DNA from: Bradyrhizobium sp. MOS003
GTDB lineage: Bacteria > Pseudomonadota > Alphaproteobacteria > Rhizobiales > Xanthobacteraceae
DNA length: 64,000 nt
NCBI RefSeq assembly: GCF_003020125.1
Contig: NZ_PYFW01000015.1
Location: 18,351 to 82,350, forward strand
Direction: 5' to 3'
Shown here piece after piece: positions 8,606 to 16,970 of this stretch (positions are counted from its first letter, which is position 1; each line of letters starts with the position of its first letter). The translations under genes and the position numbers were made by a program. A model generated the notes under the pieces. It was not told the DNA's origin. It worked only from the letters and a program-made list of their open reading frames with translations, and did no database searches.

Positions 8606-8630
8606 GGAACCCGCCATTTCCAAACGCGTT
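8606..8630 (+). promoter_or_regulatory. EcfG-type (general stress) promoter upstream of candidate small RNA
   Basis: GGAAC (8606-8610), 16 bp, CGTT (8627-8630). A second exact EcfG promoter only 270 bp after the first. The predicted transcription start is about 8637, followed 120 bp later by a strong hairpin. Confidence 0.7.
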
Positions 8631-8636
8631 TCTGTT

Positions 8637-8790
8637 TCGGCCGGCCAAGCCGAGTTGCGTATGTGGTGAGGCTGGAGGGCACGCGGTATGCTTGCGGTAT
8701 GTGAAGCAAGGCCCGCAAGCCTTTGAATGCTAGGGCGGATGCACCCCTCACAAAGGCCCCCGTTCCGACTCCGGGGGCCTTCCGTTTATC
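8637..8790 (+). ncRNA. candidate stress-induced small RNA
   Basis: This roughly 150-nt stretch lies between an exact EcfG promoter and a perfect 10-bp G+C-rich hairpin. It has no open frame longer than about a dozen codons on the plus strand that fits the promoter. It contains C-rich unpaired stretches (ATGCACCCCTC) of the kind small RNAs use for pairing. By position it would be a general-stress RNA comparable in concept to GsrN of Caulobacter, but I see no sequence evidence of homology. Expression is unproven. Confidence 0.4.
8753..8787 (+). terminator. hairpin terminator
   Basis: AAGGCCCCCG (8753-8762), a 9-nt loop, then CGGGGGCCTT (8772-8781): a perfect 10-bp stem. Only a weak T-rich tail (CCGTTTATC) follows. 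It most likely ends the candidate small RNA. Confidence 0.6.
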
Positions 8791-9153
8791 AGTAACAAGC
8801 GCCGCCTCGGGTGTGGGACATGTTCTTCTTTAGAGAGAGCTGGCCGTCGTAACGATCACTAACGTCCTTAATAAAGCCTCATAGTTGAAGGAGGCTCCCA
8901 ACATCCAGGTACCCATAGGTCGCCCTGTGTGAACATCAAAAACAAAGAGAGCGCTTTATCACACGTGTTCTCCAGCCGTTCGGGACGCGTTCTCGAAAAC
9001 ACAACCTGAAAAGGCGAATGAGGTTGTGTGGCCATGTGGGGGTGTATTCGCAGACGGAACACCCGAGGGGTTCGGAGTTGGCGACTCGTTGAGTATGGTG
9101 ACTGCCCGCCGTCGTCATCCCCCTTGGGCGGCGGCTATTTTTGAGTTGAGTAA
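8791..9153. other. intergenic, no supported gene
   Basis: Only short antisense-like frames are found. The last ~90 bp (GCGACTCGTTGAG ... ACTGCCCGCCGTCG) resemble the sequence just before the second LigD locus at 37320-37407, so the duplicated unit includes its 5' leader. Confidence 0.5.
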
Positions 9154-10037
9154 GTGGTCAGGCGTCCCAAAGCGTTGATGCCGGGGGTTCATTAAGCCCC
9201 AGCTTGCGACCCTGAAGGACAAGGTTCCTTCAGGTGCTCAATGGATTCACGAAATCAAATACGACGGCTATCGCGCACAGGTCCACGTAGACGGCGCCGC
9301 CAAGATATTCACCCGCGGCCACGACTGGACGCACCGGTTCTCCCGCATCGCCAAATCGTTCAAGCTGAAAAGCCAAACCATCTTCGACGGTGAAATCGTC
9401 GTCGTCCACGAAGATCGGACCAACTTCTCGGAACTGCAAGCGGACCTGGCTAAAGGTCGTCAGGACCGGATGGTCTTCTACGCCTTTGACATCCATAACG
9501 GAGAGGACTTGCGAGGCAAGCCGCAGCTTTACCGCAAGGACCGCCTGAAGGAGCTGATCGAAATGCTCGATCCTCCGATACTCTATAGCGAGCACACGAA
9601 GGTGACGGGCAGGAGCTGTTCGAGGCTGCCAGGCGGCTGACTACGAGGGCATCGTTTCCAAGCGGACAGACGCGCCATACCGATCCGAGCAGGTGGAAGT
9701 CTGGCTAAATAATAAGACCGTCCAGCGCGAGAGATTCCCCGTTGTCGGGTTCATCAAGGACCCGGGTGGTGTGGCTGCGCTCTATCTCGGTAAGCGTGAA
9801 GGCAAAGAACTGCGCTAAATGGGCAAGGTCGGGACTGGGTGGACGAGGACTAAGTCGGCGGAGATCCGCAAGGCGCTCGATACCGTCGTCAGTCCAAAGC
9901 AGAAGCTCACCAAGCCCATCAGGAAGCCCAAGGCCACCTGGGTCGAGCCGCAGTTTTATGCCGAGGTAGAGTATTGGGACATCACGTCTGAGGGGCTTTT
10001 AAGGGCGAGCTCCTTCAAGGGTCTAACTAAGCGCTGA
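9154..10037 (+). pseudogene. LigD-type ATP-dependent DNA ligase domain, decayed copy 1
   Basis: The translated pieces join into the adenylation and OB-fold domains of a LigD ligase: WIHEIKYDGYRAQVHVDG (catalytic Lys in KYDGYR), IFDGEIVVVHEDRTNFSEL, GIVSKRTDAPYRS, FPVVGFIKDP and the C-terminal GLLRASSFKGL. Lesions seen are an extra G near 9183, shifts near 9605 and 9645, and an in-frame TAA at 9816-9818. LigD seals breaks in bacterial non-homologous end joining together with Ku; no Ku gene and no polymerase or phosphoesterase domain is present here. It is about 80% similar by eye to the copy at 37408-38349 and shares its upstream leader, so the two are duplicates. Clearly non-functional. Confidence 0.88.
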
Positions 10038-10227
10038 ACCGGCAATCAACGGAACGAACTTAAACAGAAAACGGCTCTAGGAGAATAAGCCGCCGCGACT
10101 TGGTACAATTCCGAACGTGGTCGCGAGCGCATCGATTGCGCCGACATACCAAGGAATTTTTGGGGGACCGATTGGCCTACACATTCGACGAATTGCTCGC
10201 GGCTAATGTGCCAAGCAAATTTTCGGT

Positions 10228-10512
10228 TGGATGAGCGAGAGGGATTCGAACCGCCGCGCAGCCAAGCATTTGATTTTCTGAGAAATGCCGTACTAGACCG
10301 ATTTTGCCGGTTCGAAGATTTGGAGAAAATTCGGTTCTCCGGATGCGTTCAGGCCATTGTCGGAGGACCACCGGGAGTTCTCTGTGCGGCGGAATGCAGG
10401 AAAACGGCGGAGTTTCTGGCGTCCCTGCATCTACAGGTCGGGATCATTTTTGCCGGGTGGCGGAGGGAGAGAACCCGGGCTCGAACCTTCTCTATTGGAC
10501 CGCTCGAGCCAT
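10228..10512 (-). other. two tRNA-like 3' remnants
   Basis: On the minus strand 10256-10228 reads GGCGGTTCGAATCCCTC followed by TCGCTCATCCA, i.e. a T-loop and a CCA-like end, but the T-stem has mismatches. At 10512-10458 there is GGCTCGAGCGGTC (D-arm-like), GGTTCGAGCCC and a CTCCGCCA end, as in a shortened serine tRNA. Neither folds into a full cloverleaf. They could be scars of elements that integrated at tRNA genes. Confidence 0.3.
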
Positions 10513-10544
10513 CTTCAAAAACTGATTTGATTTCAACATTCTAA

Positions 10545-11279
10545 CTCTGCGGGTGGAAGGCACACAAATCCGTCACGTATCGGGTCCAAGCCAGCGCGCA
10601 CGTATCTGAAAGAGGCCAGTTATGGCGTCACATACACCGGTCCCCCTTGTACTTCCCGAACAAGACGGTTTCGACCCCCCTTTACGAACGATCCTGGCGC
10701 TGTTTCGCCCGCTGGATCGCGCTGCGGCGCGAGCATGCGGGCCTGCATCGCAGCGGTCAGCCCAACAGGCAGAACGACGCCGCCGATCCGCGCAAATGGC
10801 ACTGGCGAGGTCGCAGCGGCCTGCTGATGTCGCAGCATTTCGACCGCGGGCCCAAGCCCTTGCCGGACGCGTCAATACTGCTCTGCGGCAACGAGGCGTG
10901 ATCATCGCGCTCGAGGCGTGGTGACGACAGCAACCATCCCCGGCCCTGCATGAAGACGCGATCCCGGCGCTCGCAGCCCCTTCTGGCGCCGGGGTTAGCG
11001 GCGACGCGGCGCCGTCGAGGCGATGAGCAAGCACCACCATGCCAAGCGGTCAGCATGGCCGACCAGATGGGGCGCAGTCACGGAGACGCGCGCCTGCGCT
11101 TCATGGCGCCTGCCATTCGCCACGCCCAGCAGGGCGAGATTGCGCTGATGCACGACGCGAGCAGCGTTTTCGGCGGTCGCCATCGCCGTCCCGCAACTGC
11201 GACAACGCCAATCAGGGCACTAGGAACCTTGGTTCGGCGAGTCGATTTACGCTTCCAGTTCCTCAATTCAAGCGAACAG
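10545..11279. other. 735-bp stretch without a supported gene
   Basis: Frames of 80-155 codons occur on both strands but have Arg/Ala-biased, motif-free products typical of high-GC noise. It precedes the oxidase operon and should hold its promoter; no EcfG or FixK box was found. Confidence 0.5.
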
Positions 11280-11846
11280 ATGCAACGGATGGCCGGCGTT
11301 CTCATTGGTCTTGCAGCCGCTTTGGCGGGATGCCAGCGGGAAGAGCGGCAGTTGCGGCTTGACCCGCCCGTTGCCGATGCGCTCGACAAGATCGCTCTGA
11401 TGCCGAACCGCATCGGCGGCGCGCCGCCGGAGGTGTATTTCAAGCTCGGCAAACCCTACGAGGCCAATGCGTACAATCTGAGCCAGGGTAAGCGGCTCTA
11501 TACTTGGTTCGGCTGCAAGAGCTGCCACGGCGACGGCCAAGGCGGCAGCGGCCCCGCCTTTCTCGACGGCTGGTGGTATTACGGCCCCGAGTTGGTCTCG
11601 ATCTTCGCCTCGATCCGAGACGGGCGGCCGCATGGCATGCCCATGTTCGGCGATAAGATGACGACGGATCAGATCTGGCAGCTCGCCGGCTATGTGCAGA
11701 CCATCGGCTCTTACGAAGGCCAGACCGCCGCACCGAGCCGCAACGACGAGAAGCAGGCGCGACCAGCCGAAAACCGTGCGCCGGCCAAGCTGCTGTTCGA
11801 CGAGGGCCCCTCGCCCGTGCATCTGGATCAGGGACCCACACCGTGA
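11280..11846 (+). CDS. cytochrome c lipoprotein of the caa3 oxidase operon
   Basis: A 188 aa protein with a lipoprotein signal (MAGVLIGLAAALAGC, lipobox LAGC) and one class I c-type heme site, CKSCH, within FGCKSCHGDGQGGSGPAF. The Met ligand is probably in HGMPMFGDK. The signal places it on the periplasmic face of the inner membrane, where it could pass electrons to the CuA site of subunit II, encoded directly downstream. The start is ATG 11280 or 11289; both give the same mature protein. Its stop overlaps the GTG start of subunit II by 4 nt. Confidence 0.87.
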   Translation: MQRMAGVLIGLAAALAGCQREERQLRLDPPVADALDKIALMPNRIGGAPPEVYFKLGKPYEANAYNLSQGKRLYTWFGCKSCHGDGQGGSGPAFLDGWWYYGPELVSIFASIRDGRPHGMPMFGDKMTTDQIWQLAGYVQTIGSYEGQTAAPSRNDEKQARPAENRAPAKLLFDEGPSPVHLDQGPTP

Positions 11847-12853
11847 TCCGCGCCGCCAGCAAAGCCGGCTTGAGCGCCATGCTCGTCGTGCCCCTGACGG
11901 GCTGCGGCGGCAATTGGCAATCCGCGCTTGATGTCTACGGCAGCGCTGCGATCAGCCTGAAACATCTGATCATCTTGATCGTCGCGGTGTGCTCCGTGGT
12001 CTGGATGCTGGTGATGATCGCGCTGATCGCCGCGTTGTGGCGCAACCGTGATGCGCGGTCGAGCTCTCCCGAACCGGGGCGCGAGCGACGCATGACCATG
12101 GCCGTCATCGGCGCCGTCGTCGCCACCGTTCTCATCATCAGCACCTTCACCGTCATGAGCTTCATTGCGACCCGTGCGCTCACCGTCGCCAGCCAGGACG
12201 ATCTGACGGTCCGGGTGCGCGGCCTGCAGTGGTGGTGGGGGCTCGAATATGTCGGCCCTGATCCCTCCCACCGGTTCGAGACCGCCAACGAGATCCACAT
12301 TCCTGTCGGCCGCAACGTACGCCTCCAGCTCGAAGGTCTCGACGTGATCCACTCGTTCTGGGTCCCAAGTCTCGCGGGCAAGCAGGATCTCGTTCCAGGC
12401 CGACCGAACGAACTCACCATCCGCGTCGAGCGCGCCGGTGTTTATCGCGGTCAATGCGCCGAGTTCTGCGGCATGCAGCACGCCCATATGGCGCTGCTGG
12501 TGATCGCCGAACCGCAAGAGGATTTCGATAAATGGGCGACCGCGCAGCGACAGGTGGCGACACCACCAACTGACGAGGAAGCCGCTGCCGGCTTGCGGAC
12601 GTTCCTGACGAAGCCATGCGCCGCCTGTCACACCGTTCGCGGCACTGCGGCGGCCGGCACCACAGGGCCCGATCTCACCCATGTCGGGAGCCGCCGCACC
12701 ATCGCGTCCGGCATGTTCGAGACCACACGCGGCTCGCTCGCGGCTTGGATCGCCGACCCGCAGACGATCAAGCCGGGCAACAACATGCCCTTGGTGCCGC
12801 TGACGCCTGACGAGTTGCGCGCGGTGTCCGCATATCTGGCGAGCCTGAAATGA
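11843..12853 (+). CDS. coxB: cytochrome c oxidase subunit II with fused cytochrome c domain (caa3 type)
   Basis: A 336 aa protein starting at GTG 11843. It has a likely lipoprotein signal (PLTGC), two transmembrane helices (about 38-65 and 85-110) and a periplasmic cupredoxin domain. The CuA ligands are visible: His in DVIHSFWVPSL and the cluster CAEFCGMQHAHM. After it comes a cytochrome c domain with CAACH (about 257-261) and a Met in NNMPLVPL, the hallmark of caa3 oxidases. It takes electrons from cytochrome c and passes them to heme a in subunit I. Its stop overlaps the start of subunit I (ATGA). Confidence 0.95.
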   Translation: MIRAASKAGLSAMLVVPLTGCGGNWQSALDVYGSAAISLKHLIILIVAVCSVVWMLVMIALIAALWRNRDARSSSPEPGRERRMTMAVIGAVVATVLIISTFTVMSFIATRALTVASQDDLTVRVRGLQWWWGLEYVGPDPSHRFETANEIHIPVGRNVRLQLEGLDVIHSFWVPSLAGKQDLVPGRPNELTIRVERAGVYRGQCAEFCGMQHAHMALLVIAEPQEDFDKWATAQRQVATPPTDEEAAAGLRTFLTKPCAACHTVRGTAAAGTTGPDLTHVGSRRTIASGMFETTRGSLAAWIADPQTIKPGNNMPLVPLTPDELRAVSAYLASLK

Positions 12854-14763
12854 ACCGCCCCGCGACGGCGCCTGATACGCACGACACCGACATCGCGCGC
12901 ACGCGCCTGACCAGCGCGTTGGCGAAAACCTGGAAGACCCCGCCCGGATTCTGGGGCGCGCTCACAACAGTCGATCACAAGATCATCGGCCGCCGCTACA
13001 TCTTCACGGCCTTCGTCTTTCTGGCCCTCGGCGGCGTGCTGGCCGCTTTGATGCGCCTCCAGCTCGCCCAGCCTGAGGCGCGCCTGATCGGTCCCGACCG
13101 CTACAACCAGATCTTCACGATGCACGGGGCGAACATGATGTTCCTGTTCGCCGTGCCCGTGATGGAAGCCGTGGCGGTCTATCTCGTGCCCCTGATGGTC
13201 GGCACCCGCAACATCGCCTTCCCGCGCCTGAACGCCTTCTCTTACTGGATCTATCTCGCCGGCGGTGCGCTGCTCTGGACCGCGTTCGCGCTCGACATGG
13301 GGCCCGACGTCGGCTGGTTCGCCTATGTGCCGCTGTCCGGCCCACAATACGGCGCCGGCAAGCGCGCCGACATCTGGGCACAGATGATCACTTTCACCGA
13401 GCTTTCGGCGCTCGCCATCGCGGTTGAGCTGGTGGTTACCATCTTCAAGCAGCGTGCGCCGGGCATGACGCTCGACCGCATCCCAGTGTTTGTCTGGGCG
13501 ATGCTGGTGACGTCATTCCTGGTGATCATGGCCATGCCGGCCGTGATGATCGCGAGCACCGGTCTGATCCTCGACCGCCTGGTCGGCACCCATTTCTACA
13601 ATCCGGCCGAAGGCGGCGATGTACTGCTCTGGCAGCATCTATTCTGGTTCTTCGGCCATCCCGAGGTCTACATCATCTTCCTGCCCGCCGCCGGCATGGT
13701 CTCGACCATGATCGAGCCCTTCGCGCGGCGGCCCGCCTTCGGCTATCTCGGCCTCGTGATGGCGCTGATCGCGACCGGCATCCTCGCCTTCGGGCTGTGG
13801 GTGCATCACATGTTCGTGGCAGGTCTGCCGCGGCTCGGTGACAGCTTTTTCACCGCATCCAGCATGGCGATCGCGGTTCCCGCAGGCATCCAGATGTTTT
13901 GCTGGCTGGCCACGTTGTGGGACGGCCGGCCGGTGTTCAAGACTCCGCTCCTGTTCATCATGGGCTTCATCGTGACCTTCGTCATCGGCGGCTTGACCGG
14001 GGTGATGGTCGCGTCGGTGCCGTTCGATACGCAGGTGCACGATACCTATTTCGTCGTCGCCCATTTCCACTATGTGCTGATCGGCGGCGCCGTGTTTCCC
14101 TTGCTCGGCGCCGTCCACTACTGGTTTCCCAAGCTGACCGGACGGATGATGAGCGAAACACTCGGCCGTTGGTCGTTCTGGCTCATCATCGTCGGCTTTA
14201 ACGCGACCTTCTTCCCGATGCACATCCTCGGGCTCGAGGGCATGCCGCGTCGGATTTACACTTATCAGCCCGATCTGCCCTGGCACGGCCTCAATGTGTT
14301 CGTCAGCTTGAGCTCCATTGTGCTCACGATCGGTTTCCTGCTGTTCTTCATCAATGTCTTCCGGAGCGCGCGCTTCGGCGAGGTCGCGCCGGACAATCCT
14401 TGGGATGCGCCGACGCTGGAATGGGCCACGACATCCCCGCCCCCCAGCTACAATTTCCCGAGGATCCCGGTCGTCGGCAGCCTGCATCCATTGTGGGACG
14501 ATCGAGATACGCTGCCCGTCGCCGACGGCTTGCGCACCGATCGCCGCGAACTGATCGTCACCACGCTTGCGAGCGCGGGGCCGCAGGCGCGCGAAGCCTC
14601 GCCACGTAACTCGATCTGGCCGCTGCTGGCAGCAGTCGCGACCACGATCATGCTGATCTGGTCGATCTTCTCGCCCTGGGCCGTCGTCTGGGGCTCCATT
14701 CCGATCGCTGTCGCGCTGATCGGCTGGTTCTGGCCCAAGGGCACGCCGGAGGACGAGTCATGA
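12850..14763 (+). CDS. ctaD: cytochrome c oxidase subunit I
   Basis: A 637 aa integral membrane protein of the heme-copper oxidase family. Visible ligands and motifs are the low-spin heme His in FTMHGANMMF, the CuB His and cross-linked Tyr in GHPEVY, the His pair in WVHHMF, and HDTYFVVAHFHYVL, which carries the high-spin and low-spin heme ligands. With about 14 hydrophobic segments it is the catalytic core that reduces oxygen to water and pumps protons. It is longer than a minimal subunit I (about 540 aa) because of an extra C-terminal part with two further hydrophobic helices (ending WFWPKGTPEDES). It overlaps both neighbours by 4 nt. Confidence 0.96.
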   Translation: MNRPATAPDTHDTDIARTRLTSALAKTWKTPPGFWGALTTVDHKIIGRRYIFTAFVFLALGGVLAALMRLQLAQPEARLIGPDRYNQIFTMHGANMMFLFAVPVMEAVAVYLVPLMVGTRNIAFPRLNAFSYWIYLAGGALLWTAFALDMGPDVGWFAYVPLSGPQYGAGKRADIWAQMITFTELSALAIAVELVVTIFKQRAPGMTLDRIPVFVWAMLVTSFLVIMAMPAVMIASTGLILDRLVGTHFYNPAEGGDVLLWQHLFWFFGHPEVYIIFLPAAGMVSTMIEPFARRPAFGYLGLVMALIATGILAFGLWVHHMFVAGLPRLGDSFFTASSMAIAVPAGIQMFCWLATLWDGRPVFKTPLLFIMGFIVTFVIGGLTGVMVASVPFDTQVHDTYFVVAHFHYVLIGGAVFPLLGAVHYWFPKLTGRMMSETLGRWSFWLIIVGFNATFFPMHILGLEGMPRRIYTYQPDLPWHGLNVFVSLSSIVLTIGFLLFFINVFRSARFGEVAPDNPWDAPTLEWATTSPPPSYNFPRIPVVGSLHPLWDDRDTLPVADGLRTDRRELIVTTLASAGPQAREASPRNSIWPLLAAVATTIMLIWSIFSPWAVVWGSIPIAVALIGWFWPKGTPEDES

Positions 14764-15362
14764 GAGAGAAGATCGTGCTCGATCTCGGCCGATTGCCACT
14801 GCACGGCATGGGCACGGGGAGCGTCACCTGGTGGGGCACGCTCGCCTTCATGCTGATCGAAGGCACCGGCTTCGCGCTCTCCATCGCCGTCTATCTCTAT
14901 CTGATGAGCCTGGCCACGGTCTGGCCGATCAACGCGCCGCGACCCGACCTGCTTCCCGGCACCTTGGTGACTTTGATCCTCGGAATCAGCCTCGTGCCGA
15001 ACCTCCTGATCTCGCGCTGGGCCGAGCAGCAGGATCTGCGCAAGGTGCAGATTGGGATGGTGATCATGTCGATTTTCGGCATCGTACCCCTGATCGTGCG
15101 CATCTTCGAATTTCCGGCTCTTCGAGTCAGCTGGGACAGCAATGCCTACGGCTCGGTCGTGTGGATACTGCTCGGCCTCCATACCACACACATCATCACC
15201 GACCTGGTCGACACGCTGGTGCTGGCGGTGCTGATGTTCACGCGGCACGGCCCGAACCGCCGGAGGTTCGGCGACGTCCAGGACAACGCCATGTATTGGA
15301 ACTTTGTCGTTGCGACTTGGCTTCCGATCTATGGCTGCATCTATTGGCTGGTACGGCTATGA
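14760..15362 (+). CDS. ctaE: cytochrome c oxidase subunit III
   Basis: A 200 aa membrane protein with five hydrophobic helices. LLGLHTTHIITD and the C-terminal DNAMYWNFVVATWLPIY match the conserved ends of subunit III (the H..H and W.F.D signatures). It is shorter than mitochondrial-type subunit III (about 260 aa), as is common in caa3 operons where two helices sit on subunit I. It stabilises subunit I against turnover inactivation. Starts within the stop of subunit I (ATGA) and is itself overlapped by the next gene. Confidence 0.92.
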   Translation: MREKIVLDLGRLPLHGMGTGSVTWWGTLAFMLIEGTGFALSIAVYLYLMSLATVWPINAPRPDLLPGTLVTLILGISLVPNLLISRWAEQQDLRKVQIGMVIMSIFGIVPLIVRIFEFPALRVSWDSNAYGSVVWILLGLHTTHIITDLVDTLVLAVLMFTRHGPNRRRFGDVQDNAMYWNFVVATWLPIYGCIYWLVRL

Positions 15363-15700
15363 ACGCGTCAAGGCTCTTCACTTATCTCTCGATCTGGGCG
15401 GGTCTCTGGTTCGCCCCGTTGGTCTGGGCCGTGAACATGCAGCTTGGGCAGATCCTGCCCTACGCCGACTGCCGCTCGCAGCTCCATTCCTCCGTCATCA
15501 TCTCGTTCGTCGGTGCAGCGCTCACGTCCGCATCGGGCATCGCCTCCTGGTCGTCTCCACGCCGCGTCGGTGGCGAGGCCGCCGAGCAGAGCAACGCCCA
15601 TTTCGGCGGAATTGTCAGTGCGCTCTCCGCAAGTGTCTTCACCTTCGCCCTGCTGATGCAGGGCGTCGCGGCCGTGGTGTTAACCGGATGCGAAAAATAG
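15359..15700 (+). CDS. small membrane protein of the oxidase operon
   Basis: A 113 aa protein with three hydrophobic segments (about 8-28, 45-63 and 84-108) and a C-terminal TGCEK. The ATG at 15359 overlaps the previous stop (ATGA), and the end overlaps the CtaG gene by 13 nt, so it is a firm operon member. I do not recognise the family. Position suggests a subunit IV-like or assembly role in the oxidase. Confidence 0.75.
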   Translation: MNASRLFTYLSIWAGLWFAPLVWAVNMQLGQILPYADCRSQLHSSVIISFVGAALTSASGIASWSSPRRVGGEAAEQSNAHFGGIVSALSASVFTFALLMQGVAAVVLTGCEK

Positions 15701-16572
15701 TCCTCGCAATGATTGCCTGGTCGACGCCGCACGCGATCCATGCGCACGGTGGCGCGCCGGAGGCTGCGGCACCGAGCTGGACGTACGATCCCTGGATCGT
15801 CGCGCCGCTCATGACGTTCGGCCTCATGTACGGCATCGGAAGGCTGGTGCTGGCGACGAAGGGCCGCAACCGCCTATGGCAGGATGCCGTCTGCGCCGTA
15901 GGCTGGCTGACGTTGGCTGGCGCCCTGGTGTCGCCTCTGCACTGGCTCGGGGAGCGCGTTCTCTCATTCCACATGATCGAGCACGAGATCCTGATGGCAG
16001 TGACGGCGCCTCTGTTGGTGATCGCACGTCCGATCGGGCCGCTGCTCTGGAGCCTGCCGCGAGGGCTGAGGCTGATGATCGGCCGCGCGATGCGGCAACG
16101 ACTCTCGACACGGGTGTGGGCCTTCTTGAGCGCGGGCCGTAACGCGACGCTGCTGCACGGGATCGCGATCTGGGGCTGGCACGCGCCGGCACTGTTCGAT
16201 TCTGCTGTCGAGCATGTCTTTCTGCACCGGCTGCAGCATCTGAGCTTCTTCCTGACCGCCATCCTGTTCTGGTGGTCGGTTTTCCGGCGCAGCGACACCG
16301 GCAGCGCCGCCTGGCATGTGTTCGTCACGATGCTGCACACCAGCATCCTGGGCGCGCTGATGGCACTGGCCCCGCACCTGCTCTACCGGCAGCAAGCCGA
16401 GGCCGCGGCAGTCTGGGGTTTGACGCCGCTCGAGGACCAGCAATTGGCCGGCATCATCATGTGGGTGCCCGCCGGAACGATCTATGCTGGCGCCGCGCTC
16501 GCGCTGATTGCGCTCTGGATCCGGCGGGCAGGCCAAGACAGGGAGAGAGCCGATGCGCTTCAGGCTCTCTAA
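15688..16572 (+). CDS. ctaG: cytochrome c oxidase assembly protein, CtaG/caa3 type
   Basis: A 294 aa polytopic membrane protein (signal-like N-terminus, then about seven helices). HMIEHEILMAVTAPLLVIARP, WGWHAPALFD and HRLQHLSFFLTAILFWW are the typical segments of the caa3_CtaG family (PF09678). The conserved His residues in these helices are thought to help deliver copper to the oxidase. The start at ATG 15688 overlaps the previous gene; the next gene starts 20 nt before its end. The family differs from the unrelated Cox11-type CtaG. Confidence 0.9.
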   Translation: MRKIVLAMIAWSTPHAIHAHGGAPEAAAPSWTYDPWIVAPLMTFGLMYGIGRLVLATKGRNRLWQDAVCAVGWLTLAGALVSPLHWLGERVLSFHMIEHEILMAVTAPLLVIARPIGPLLWSLPRGLRLMIGRAMRQRLSTRVWAFLSAGRNATLLHGIAIWGWHAPALFDSAVEHVFLHRLQHLSFFLTAILFWWSVFRRSDTGSAAWHVFVTMLHTSILGALMALAPHLLYRQQAEAAAVWGLTPLEDQQLAGIIMWVPAGTIYAGAALALIALWIRRAGQDRERADALQAL

Positions 16573-16963
16573 GTGGACGGCCCTCACAATGGCGGCAGCG
16601 GGCCTCCTCGTCGCCGCAGCCGTCGGGGCAGGCTTCGCGCAGGGCGAGCGCCAGCAAAAGGAAAACGTCGCCCGCGCCATGACCGGGGGAGATCCGACTC
16701 GCGCGCCGGACTTGATCCGCCGCTATGGCTGCGCGGGCTGCCACACTATCTCCGGCATTCCCGGCGGCGACGGAAAGGTCGGTGGTCCGCTCGACGGCCT
16801 CCGCGCGCGTGTCTACATCGCCGGCGTTGCCAGCAACACGCCGGACAATTTGATCCAGTGGATGATGTCACCGCCGGCGTTTTCGCCCCGCACGGCCATG
16901 CCCGCAACCGGCATTAGCGAAGAGGAGGCGCGCGACGTCGCCGCTTATCTTTATGCGCAATGA
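16553..16963 (+). CDS. periplasmic c-type cytochrome
   Basis: A 136 aa protein with a signal or anchor helix (about 7-28, AAAGLLVAAAVGAGFAQG) and one heme site CAGCH in YGCAGCHTISG. The second ligand is likely the Met of TAMPATGI. The ATG at 16553 has GGGAGAGAG just upstream. It is the last gene of the oxidase operon and a probable electron donor to the oxidase. It faces the diheme cytochrome gene with only a few bases between stops. Confidence 0.9.
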   Translation: MRFRLSKWTALTMAAAGLLVAAAVGAGFAQGERQQKENVARAMTGGDPTRAPDLIRRYGCAGCHTISGIPGGDGKVGGPLDGLRARVYIAGVASNTPDNLIQWMMSPPAFSPRTAMPATGISEEEARDVAAYLYAQ

Positions 16964-16970
16964 AGCCCTC

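Noticed and set aside
10622..11040. Frames of 84-155 codons before the oxidase operon
   Set aside because: Several overlapping frames on both strands with no motif; none preferred.
13639..14487. Long minus-strand frame opposite oxidase subunit I
   Set aside because: Product is Asp/His/Arg-biased and motif-free, a shadow of a high-GC gene.
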